This document shows, piece by piece, positions 57,764 to 64,000 of a stretch of 64,000 nucleotides of DNA (positions are counted from its first letter, which is position 1; the number at the start of each line of letters is the position of its first letter). The DNA is from Mycobacteriaceae bacterium (GTDB lineage: Bacteria > Actinomycetota > Actinomycetes > Mycobacteriales > Mycobacteriaceae). The DNA is taken from the NCBI GenBank assembly GCA_028726465.1, contig JAQYQB010000026.1, positions 124,001-188,000 on the forward strand, given 5' to 3'. The position numbers and the translations under genes are program-made. The notes below the pieces were generated by a model. It did not search any database and was not told where the DNA came from. It was given only the letters and a program-made list of their open reading frames with translations.

Positions 57764-57846
57764 CCCGGGTAAGACCCGGGACGCTCGACTAACCCGCATG
57801 CCAGCTGGAGATAGCCGCAGCGGGCCACCATCACCGGCCCGGGTCT
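57764..57846 (+). promoter_or_regulatory. Mutually exclusive hairpins in the putA leader
   Basis: ACCCGGG (57774-57780) can pair with CCCGGGT upstream (57764-57770, 3-nt loop). As AGACCCGGG (57772-57780) it can instead pair perfectly over 9 bp with CCCGGGTCT downstream (57838-57846), about 10 nt before the ribosome binding site. Only one pairing can form at a time. Confidence 0.5.
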
Positions 57847-57871
57847 CACCGCACAAAGAGGTAGAACCACT

Positions 57872-60800
57872 ATGACTTCTCCTGCCAACACCCGTTTGCC
57901 CGAATCCGACGACGTCGAAGCCATCGTCGAATCCGCCGTCCGCCAGGCCCGCACCTGGCTCGCCGCTAGCGCCAACGAGAAAGACCAGGCCACCGAGCAG
58001 CTCGCGGACCTGCTGCGCGACACCGACGGTGTGAAGTTCACCATGGACTTCGTCGACCGCGTTATGCGCCCGGAAGACGACAAGGTCGCAGCTCACGCGC
58101 TGAAGAAGATTAACGAAAACTTCGATCCGGCCTTCCTCGGCAAGATCAACGCCTCCCTGATCGGCTTGGGAGGTTTCTTCGGACCGATCCTGCCGAACCT
58201 CGTGATGCCGCTGGCCCGCATGCGCATGCGCCAAATGGTCGGCCACCTGGTCGTCGACGCCGAGTCCGACGCCCTGAACAAGACCCTGGACAAGGCCACC
58301 GAGTCCGGCGAGCAGCTCAACCTGAACCTGCTGGGCGAGGCCGTCCTCGGCGAGGACGAGGCCCGCTCCCGTGCCGAGCGCACCCTGGCGCTTATCCGCA
58401 ACCCACGCGTGACCTACGTGTCCGTGAAGGCCTCCTCCATCGTGGCCCAGCTCAACCCGTGGGACATCGACGGCTCCGTCGAGCGCCTCAAGGAGCGCCT
58501 GCGCCCCCTCTACGAGGAGGCCGCCAAGCGCAGCCCGAACGTCTTCATCAACCTGGACATGGAGGAGTACCACGACCTCCACCTGACCATCCGCCTGTTC
58601 AAGGAACTGCTCAGCGAGCCGGAGTTCAAGGAGCTGGAAACCGGCATCGTCCTGCAGGCCTACCTGCCGGACACCTTCGCCGCCCTGCAGGAGCTGGCCG
58701 AGTTCGCCAAGCAGCGCGTGGCCGAAGGCGGCGCCAAGATCAAGATCCGCCTGGTCAAGGGCGCCAACCTGTCCATGGAGCACGTCCAGGGCGAGGTCCA
58801 CGGCTGGCCGGTCGCCCCCTACATCACCAAGCCGGAGGTCGACGCCAACTACTTCCGCCTGCTGGACTACATCCTGCGCGAAGAATTCGCTGACTCCGTC
58901 CGGATTGGTGTAGCCACCCACAACCTCTACACCGCCGCCCTGGCCGCGGAGCTGGGCAAGAAGCGCGGCGTGATGGACATGATGGATTCCGAGATGCTGC
59001 AGGGCATGTCCCCGGCCCAGCAGGAGGCCGTCCGCAAGGTCTTCGGCGGCCGCCAGATCCTCTACACCCCGGTCGTGCACATGGAAGACTTCGACGTCGC
59101 CGTGTCCTACCTGGTCCGCCGTCTGGAGGAGAACTCCGCCCCGCAGAACTTCCTCTACGCCCTGTTCGCCCCGGACGAGGCCCGCAGCGATCACCTGACC
59201 CCGCTGCAGGATCAGGAAGCCCGCTTCCGCCGCGCCGTGGAAGACCGCTGGGACACCTTCGCCGGCGCCCGCCGCCAGCAGGACCGCACCGCCGAGGAGG
59301 GCCAGGGCCGCCAGGCTCCGGTCACCGGCCGCTTCGTCAACGAGCCGGACACCGACCCGGCGCTGCAGGCCAACCGCGAGTGGGCCCTGAAGTGGCTGTC
59401 CACCGACCCGGGCGAGCACACCGTCACCCAGGTCACCGATCCGGCCGAGGTGGAAACCGCCGTGGCCAAGGCCAAGACCCTGGCCGAGGACTGGGGCTCC
59501 AAGACCGGCCACGAGCGCGCTGAGGTCCTGGAGACCATCGGCGACCGCCTGGCCGATTACCGCGGCCGCCTGGTCAGCGTCATGGCTCACGAGGCCAACA
59601 AGACCGTGACGCAGTCCGACCCGGAGGTCTCCGAGGCCATCGACTTCGCCACCTACTACGCGCACTCCGCGCGCCTGCTGGACGAGGCCCGCTCCAAGTT
59701 CACCCCGAACCGCGTGACCGTGGTGACCCCGCCGTGGAACTTCCCCGTGGCCATCCCGGTCGGCGGTGTGCTGTCCTCCCTGGCGGCGGGCTCCACCGTC
59801 ATCATCAAGCCGGCCCCGCAGGTGGTTCACTGTGCCCAGGTGGCCGTGGAGGCCATCCACGCCGGCCTGAAGGAGCATGGCCTGGACACCGACCTGGTCC
59901 AGCTGGTCTACACCGATGAAAGCGAAGCCGGCAAGACGCTCATCTCCCACGCGGACGTCGACGCCGTCATCCTGACCGGCGCTTCCGACACCGGTGCGCT
60001 CTTCCGCTCCTGGCGCCCGGACATGAACCTGATGGCGGAGACCTCCGGCAAGAACGCTCTCATCATCACCCCGGCCGCCGACCCGGATCTGGCCATCCAG
60101 GACCTGTACCTGTCCGCCTTCGGCCATTCCGGCCAGAAGTGCTCCGCCGCCTCCCTGGTGATCTTCGTCGGCGCCGCCGGCACCTCGGAGCGCCTGCGCA
60201 ACCAGCTGCTGGACTCCGTGCGCACGCTCATCCCGGGCCCGGGCTACGAGGTCAAGACCACCATGAACGGCCTGGCTGAGCCGCCGAGCGAGAAGCTCTA
60301 CCGCGGCCTGACCCAGCTGGAGCCGGGCGAGAAGTGGCTCATCAAGCCGGAAAAGCTCAACGAGGAGGGAACCCTGTGGTCCCCGGGCATCCGCGACGGC
60401 GTCCAGCCGGGCTCCTGGTACCACCTCAACGAGTGCTTCGGCCCGGTGCTGGGCATCATGCACGCCGAGACCCTGGAGGAGGCCATCGAGTGGCAGAACT
60501 CCACCGGCTACGGCCTGACCGGCGGCATCCACTCCCTGGATGACGAGGAGATCGACTACTGGATCGACCACGTCGAGGTCGGCAACGCCTACGTCAACCG
60601 CGGCATCACCGGCGCTATCGTCCAGCGCCAGTCCTTCGGCGGCTGGAAGAAGTCCGTCATGGGCCCGGGTGCCAAGGCCGGCGGCCCGAATTACGTGCCG
60701 CAGATGGGCACCTGGGAGGACGGCGAGCTGCGCGCCCGCGACGTGGACATCAAGGCCAACATCGCCGGCGAGCTGCGCCAGTGGACCGACCGCCTGGACT

Positions 60801-61336
60801 CCGTGCTGGACGAGGGCGACGCCGCCTGGCTGTTGCGCGCCGCGGAGCTGGACCAGCTGGCCTGGCAGGAAGAGTTCGGTCGCAACCACGACCGCACGGC
60901 CCTGATCTCGGAGGCCAATATCTTCCGCTACCGCCCACTGCTGTCGGCCCTGTCCGTCCGCGTCGGCGAGGGCTACAAGGTCCGCGACGTGGCCCGCCAG
61001 CTGCTGGCCACCGCCATCACCGGCACCCCGATCGACATCTCGGCCCCGGCGAATATCGCCGCGGACCTGCGCGACATGGGCTTCCGCGCCCGCACCGCCA
61101 GCGCCGAGGAGTTCGCCAACGAGGTCGCCGAGATGTCCTCGGCTCGCATCCGCGCCCTCGGTGCGGTGGAGCAGCCGGTCCAGGAGGCCGCGGTCAAGTC
61201 CAACTCGGTCGTCCTCGACCAGCCGGTCCTGGCCGACGGCCGCCGCGAGCTGCTGCCGTACCTGCTGGAGCAGGCCGTCTCCGTGACCATGCACCGCTTC
61301 GGCATCATCCGCGAAATCGGCGATATCCGCCGCTAG
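57872..61336 (+). CDS. putA: Bifunctional proline dehydrogenase / pyrroline-5-carboxylate dehydrogenase
   Basis: The 1154-residue enzyme oxidises proline to glutamate in two steps. The N-terminal proline dehydrogenase barrel (about 60-460) has IRLVKGANLSMEHVQ and RIGVATHNLYTAAL. The aldehyde dehydrogenase part (about 520-1020) has TPPWNFPVAIPVGGV, ILTGASDTGALFRSW, and the catalytic Cys in GHSGQKCSAASL. The C-terminal 130 residues are a further domain. It lacks the N-terminal ribbon-helix-helix repressor domain of enterobacterial PutA, so it does not regulate itself. ATG 57872 has AAGAGG upstream. Confidence 0.95.
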   Translation: MTSPANTRLPESDDVEAIVESAVRQARTWLAASANEKDQATEQLADLLRDTDGVKFTMDFVDRVMRPEDDKVAAHALKKINENFDPAFLGKINASLIGLGGFFGPILPNLVMPLARMRMRQMVGHLVVDAESDALNKTLDKATESGEQLNLNLLGEAVLGEDEARSRAERTLALIRNPRVTYVSVKASSIVAQLNPWDIDGSVERLKERLRPLYEEAAKRSPNVFINLDMEEYHDLHLTIRLFKELLSEPEFKELETGIVLQAYLPDTFAALQELAEFAKQRVAEGGAKIKIRLVKGANLSMEHVQGEVHGWPVAPYITKPEVDANYFRLLDYILREEFADSVRIGVATHNLYTAALAAELGKKRGVMDMMDSEMLQGMSPAQQEAVRKVFGGRQILYTPVVHMEDFDVAVSYLVRRLEENSAPQNFLYALFAPDEARSDHLTPLQDQEARFRRAVEDRWDTFAGARRQQDRTAEEGQGRQAPVTGRFVNEPDTDPALQANREWALKWLSTDPGEHTVTQVTDPAEVETAVAKAKTLAEDWGSKTGHERAEVLETIGDRLADYRGRLVSVMAHEANKTVTQSDPEVSEAIDFATYYAHSARLLDEARSKFTPNRVTVVTPPWNFPVAIPVGGVLSSLAAGSTVIIKPAPQVVHCAQVAVEAIHAGLKEHGLDTDLVQLVYTDESEAGKTLISHADVDAVILTGASDTGALFRSWRPDMNLMAETSGKNALIITPAADPDLAIQDLYLSAFGHSGQKCSAASLVIFVGAAGTSERLRNQLLDSVRTLIPGPGYEVKTTMNGLAEPPSEKLYRGLTQLEPGEKWLIKPEKLNEEGTLWSPGIRDGVQPGSWYHLNECFGPVLGIMHAETLEEAIEWQNSTGYGLTGGIHSLDDEEIDYWIDHVEVGNAYVNRGITGAIVQRQSFGGWKKSVMGPGAKAGGPNYVPQMGTWEDGELRARDVDIKANIAGELRQWTDRLDSVLDEGDAAWLLRAAELDQLAWQEEFGRNHDRTALISEANIFRYRPLLSALSVRVGEGYKVRDVARQLLATAITGTPIDISAPANIAADLRDMGFRARTASAEEFANEVAEMSSARIRALGAVEQPVQEAAVKSNSVVLDQPVLADGRRELLPYLLEQAVSVTMHRFGIIREIGDIRR

Positions 61337-61388
61337 GGGCGGTACCAGCGTTTCCGCGGCCGCCGCTTGTATGGCATAGTTGGTTCCT

Positions 61389-62756
61389 ATGGATAGCCAG
61401 CATGACGATATAAGCACCGGACAGGCGTCCGCCTCCCGCCAGGCGGACGCCCAACCGGCCAAGGAAAACGCTGAACAGGACGCTAAGAAGGACCAGACCA
61501 CCACCCTGGTCAGCCAGGACGACCACGGCCTGGGCCGGGAGACCGCGCGCGATACGCCCGGCGACCCGGACAAGAAGGCCCAGGTCCTGCGCGCGGACTT
61601 GAAGTCCGCCTCGCTCACCTCGCTGCAGCTCATCGCTGTCATCGCGGGCGTGGCCGTGGTCGGCTACCTCCTGCGCTTTATCTGGGTCGGGCTCCTGCCG
61701 GTCATCCTGGCCATCCTGGTCAGCACCGTGCTCTTTCCCATCACGGCCTGGCTGCGCCACCACAAATTCCCGCGCGCTCTCGCCGCGGTGACCACTTTGC
61801 TGGCATTCTTGCTCATCTTCGTCGGCATCTTCTCCGCGATGGCCCCGGTGGTCTCCAACCAGGGCGCGACCCTGGTCAGCCAGGCCGAAAGCGGCATCAA
61901 TGAGCTGGGCCGCCTGGTCGAAGAATCCCCCATCAACGTCGACGGGCAGCAGCTCGAATCCGTCATGGAAGACGCGGTCAACTTCCTCAAGGGCCAGGCC
62001 AGCAACATCGCCACCGGCGTGATGACCGGTGTCTCCGCGGCCAGCTCCATCCTGGTGGCCTTTGTCATCATGCTCTTCGTGACGTTCTTCATCATCAAGG
62101 ACGGCGACAAGTTCCTGCCGTGGCTGCGCAAGTACACCGGCTCCGCCGCCGGCTGGCACATCACGGAGCTGGGCTCCCGCATCTGGGCCACCCTGGCCGG
62201 GTTCATCCAGGCGCAGGCCGCCGTGGCCTTCGTGGACGCCGCGCTCATCGGCCTAGGCCTGTGGGCCCTGCAGGTGCCGCTGGCCTTCGTCATCGCCGTG
62301 GTAACCTTCTTCGCCAGCTTCATCCCGATCATCGGTGCGGTGACCGCCGGCGCCCTGGCCGTCATCATCGCGCTGGTCTCCAACGGCCTGACCAACGCCC
62401 TGCTGGCGCTGGCGCTTATCGTCATCGTGCAGCAGGTCGAGGGCAACCTGCTGCAGCCGCTGCTGCAGTCCAAGGCCATGGGCCTGCACGCCGCCGTCGT
62501 CCTGCTGTCGGTGACCATCGGTTCTACCCTCTCCGGCATCATCGGCGCCTTCCTGGCCGTGCCGGTGGCCGCGACCATCACCGTCATGCTGCGCTACTAC
62601 GCCGAGATGACCGGCCTGCGCTCCGGCGAGATCGCCCCGGACGAGCTGGACATCTCCACCGGCGAGAAGCAAAAGGATAAAGACTCCGACAGCGACGCCC
62701 CCACCCCGCGCCAGAAGGTCGCCGAGCTCTTCCAGTCCATGAGTCCACAGCGCTAA
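61389..62756 (+). CDS. AI-2E family (YdiK/PerM) transporter
   Basis: The 455-residue membrane protein has about eight helices with the family motifs FFIIKDGDKFLPWLR, TLAGFIQAQAAVAFVDAALI, ASFIPIIGAVTAGALAVIIA and VQQVEGNLLQPLLQSKAMGL. A charged 85-residue N-terminal tail precedes the first helix. Members include the AI-2 exporter TqsA and Na+/H+ antiporters; the substrate is not predictable. ATG 61389 is chosen; the frame continues only to a TTG at 61380. A terminator follows the gene. Confidence 0.88.
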   Translation: MDSQHDDISTGQASASRQADAQPAKENAEQDAKKDQTTTLVSQDDHGLGRETARDTPGDPDKKAQVLRADLKSASLTSLQLIAVIAGVAVVGYLLRFIWVGLLPVILAILVSTVLFPITAWLRHHKFPRALAAVTTLLAFLLIFVGIFSAMAPVVSNQGATLVSQAESGINELGRLVEESPINVDGQQLESVMEDAVNFLKGQASNIATGVMTGVSAASSILVAFVIMLFVTFFIIKDGDKFLPWLRKYTGSAAGWHITELGSRIWATLAGFIQAQAAVAFVDAALIGLGLWALQVPLAFVIAVVTFFASFIPIIGAVTAGALAVIIALVSNGLTNALLALALIVIVQQVEGNLLQPLLQSKAMGLHAAVVLLSVTIGSTLSGIIGAFLAVPVAATITVMLRYYAEMTGLRSGEIAPDELDISTGEKQKDKDSDSDAPTPRQKVAELFQSMSPQR

Positions 62757-62795
62757 GCACCTGGCCGCCCCAGCCCAGCTGCGCGCGCACTAATA

Positions 62796-62835
62796 CCCGG
62801 GTCGGTTTAGACCGGCCCGGGCATTGTTGTGTTTT
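62796..62835 (+). terminator. Rho-independent terminator of the AI-2E transporter gene
   Basis: CCCGGGTCGGT, TTAG loop, and ACCGGCCCGGG form an 11-bp stem (one G-T pair), followed by TTGTTGTGTTTT. Reading in the other direction it may also serve the convergent nucleosidase gene. Confidence 0.8.
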
Positions 62836-62846
62836 AGGCGGCTAGG

Positions 62847-63440
62847 CTAGCGCGGCAGCAGGCCCAAGTCGGTGACGGCGGACATCAGCTGGCGGGCGCC
62901 GCGGTCCAGCACGCCGGCCCAGGTGCCCACGGAGGACTCGTCGGCCGGGTCGGAGACCTGCTTGAGCAGGGTGCAGGGCACCTCGAAGCGCTGGCAGACC
63001 GCGGCCACGGAGTAGCCCTCCATGTCACACAGCGCGGACTCCTGGGCCAGGCGGTTGCGGGTCTGGGTATCAGAGACGAATAGGTCGCCGGTGGCCAGCG
63101 AACGCACCGGCAGGCGCCCGGAGGTAGGCAGCTCAATGCGCTCGGGCAAAAGGTACTTGCCGAGGTCGGACAGGACCTCCAGCTTGAAATCATGCTTGGT
63201 AACCGCGTCCACCTCGAAGACGCCGGCCAGGCCGTCGTGTAGGGCGCCGGCGGTGCCGATATTGACCACCCGGGAGGGCATCTCGTCACGCAGGCGGGCC
63301 TCGGTCAGAACCTCCGTCAGGGAGATTGCGGCCGGCAGCGTCCCAATGCCGGTAATCAGCAGTGCGGCGTCGTCAGGGACGTGCGCCGCTTCAGCGTCGA
63401 CGGCAGCCACAAACAGCGGTTTATCAGCAATGCATCTCAT
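62847..63440 (-). CDS. Nucleoside phosphorylase-like protein (MTA/SAH nucleosidase type)
   Basis: The 197-residue protein has the PNP/UDP-phosphorylase fold: LITGIGTLPAAISLTEVL, RVVNIGTAGALHDGL, the motif ATGDLFVSD, and LCDMEGYSVAAVCQRFEVPC (Met-Glu substrate-binding pair). Enzymes of this type cleave methylthioadenosine and S-adenosylhomocysteine. It is shorter than the usual 230 residues; the N-terminus lacks the first catalytic glutamate segment, so activity is not certain. TAAGAT (forward 63448-63453) lies 7 nt before ATG 63440. Confidence 0.8.
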   Translation of the reverse strand: MRCIADKPLFVAAVDAEAAHVPDDAALLITGIGTLPAAISLTEVLTEARLRDEMPSRVVNIGTAGALHDGLAGVFEVDAVTKHDFKLEVLSDLGKYLLPERIELPTSGRLPVRSLATGDLFVSDTQTRNRLAQESALCDMEGYSVAAVCQRFEVPCTLLKQVSDPADESSVGTWAGVLDRGARQLMSAVTDLGLLPR

Positions 63441-63447
63441 ACTTTCG

Positions 63448-63453
63448 ATCTTA
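63448..63453 (-). promoter_or_regulatory. -10 box TAAGAT of the nucleosidase gene
   Basis: Minus-strand TAAGAT is followed by 7 nt and ATG 63440, the leaderless spacing. Confidence 0.5.
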
Positions 63454-63527
63454 CTTGGACGCCAAGTGACTTAGCACGGCGGCTCGGGTTTAGCCCGCAT
63501 CCGCGCCTCCACAATCACGCCGCGGCC

Positions 63528-64000
63528 TCAGCCCTGGTGGGCGAATTGCCACAGGGTGGCTGCCTGGTGCGGATCCACGTCGATGTCGAAATGCTGCTGC
63601 AGCGCGCCGCGCAGATCCTCTGGGTCGCTCAGCTCTCGGGTCTCCTGCGCGGTTTTCAGCTTGGCATTGAAGATGGACTCGGTGCCCTCGCCGCGGCGCA
63701 CCACGACGAGGTTCCCGGTAAACATCTCGCCCTCCCGGGTGGCCGCATACCAGCAGGCCATGTCCAGATCCGCCGGCTTAGGGTGCCAGTTGCAGATCCC
63801 GTAGACGTCCTTGTAGCCCGTGGGATGTTTCTCGGAGACCTCGGTGCGTGACTGCAGGATGTAGTCGACCGCGCGCGGGTCGTCGTCGGCCGCGGGCACT
63901 AGGCGGAAGCCGGCGCGTTCCGTGCCGTCGAAGGGAACCGCCACGGTGGGCGTTCCCCCGCCGAAGCCGGGATCGATGAGGTAGCGCTCCCCACCAAAAT
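63528..64000 (-). CDS. Arylamine N-acetyltransferase, C-terminal part (gene runs off the window)
   Basis: About 156 residues are visible. The start FGGERYLIDPGFGGGTPTVA matches the NAT pattern around the catalytic aspartate (here ID in LIDPGFGG). The remainder fits the lid and C-terminal domain: VYGICNWHPKPADLDMACWY, TGNLVVVRRGEGTESIFNAKL, and the DPEDLRGALQQHFDI tail. NAT enzymes acetylate arylamines and hydrazines from acetyl-CoA using a Cys-His-Asp triad; the Cys and His lie beyond the edge. An internal GTG at 63944 is not the real start because the homology continues upstream of it. Confidence 0.7.
   Translation of the reverse strand, partial: FGGERYLIDPGFGGGTPTVAVPFDGTERAGFRLVPAADDDPRAVDYILQSRTEVSEKHPTGYKDVYGICNWHPKPADLDMACWYAATREGEMFTGNLVVVRRGEGTESIFNAKLKTAQETRELSDPEDLRGALQQHFDIDVDPHQAATLWQFAHQG

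Larger units (their letters stand above)
57222..57871 (+). promoter_or_regulatory. 650-nt non-coding region and leader upstream of putA
   Basis: A perfect TATAAT lies at 57338-57343 and a CTTGTG-N11-CACAAG inverted repeat at 57377-57399. Further on come a 23-codon upstream frame (57668-57739) and GC-rich hairpins (57695-57713 and 57764-57846). The ribosome binding site AAGAGG (57856-57861) precedes the putA ATG. No longer gene is supported. The length and structure point to regulated expression of putA, possibly by attenuation. Confidence 0.55.

Noticed and set aside
57521..61642. Very long open frame on the minus strand opposite putA
   Set aside because: It is the antisense of a GC-rich, codon-biased gene. 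The translation is low-complexity Gly/Val/Ala/His/Gln without domains, while the plus strand encodes a complete PutA.

Overview
The window is a GC-rich actinobacterial chromosome segment that I assign to Corynebacterium, species not determined. The evidence is the gene content and order: glnX-glnH-pknG (the control module for OdhI), pta-ackA, fprA, purT, purA, class II aldolase, pyrE, clpB, a DnaK/GrpE/DnaJ/HspR heat-shock cluster next to ald, and a one-piece PutA. This order matches what I remember of the Corynebacterium glutamicum cg303x-cg310x region. Many genes also show the corynebacterial leaderless start, with a TANNNT -10 box 6-8 nt before the start codon.

Layout. 1-8.8 kb: start of a YbdK-type ligase, LytR_C and DUF3263 genes, def, a CG3035-type N-acetylglutamate synthase, xthA, cardiolipin synthase, a small membrane protein, a Bcr/CflA-like exporter, a two-gene ABC exporter and a Nudix hydrolase. 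8.9-13.9 kb: glnX-glnH-pknG, with overlapping genes. 13.9-15.2 kb: a tandem 135-bp repeat, a DUF559 gene with a damaged-looking start, and an inverted pair of perfect DnaA boxes. 15.2-20.4 kb: pta-ackA, a 2-hydroxyacid dehydrogenase and a serine/threonine-type transporter. 20.8-38.2 kb: mainly housekeeping metabolism (ilvA, fprA, an ElaA-like acetyltransferase, purT, purA, aldolase, GH76 hydrolase, tRNA/rRNA methyltransferase, pyrE, a rhodanese, clpB). 38.2-48.1 kb: accessory membrane and redox genes, including a second DUF559 gene flanked by two copies of a 65-bp palindromic repeat, a globin-reductase-like protein, a nitrilase-family hydrolase and a DUF1023 hydrolase with a small helical partner. 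48.1-54.3 kb: ald, hspR, dnaJ, grpE, dnaK, with SigH- and HspR-type control sites.

54.6-57.2 kb holds what I think is the most interesting locus. A codon-biased acidic amphipathic 63-aa protein is followed by a six-TM histidine kinase with an unusual H-box, a 54-aa exported peptide ending in a Cys-X4-Cys loop, and a NarL-type response regulator whose start overlaps the peptide gene. It has the architecture of a peptide-sensing two-component system. It is followed by a 650-nt leader before putA that carries a 23-codon upstream frame and hairpins that can exclude one another. The window closes with an AI-2E-family transporter, an MTA/SAH-type nucleosidase and part of an arylamine N-acetyltransferase.

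Functionally, the window links control of 2-oxoglutarate flux (GlnX/GlnH/PknG), acetate activation (Pta/AckA), aldehyde and proline oxidation (Ald, PutA) and purine/pyrimidine synthesis with the protein-quality-control regulon (ClpB, DnaK, GrpE, DnaJ, HspR). No rRNA, tRNA, CRISPR array, insertion sequence or prophage was recognised.
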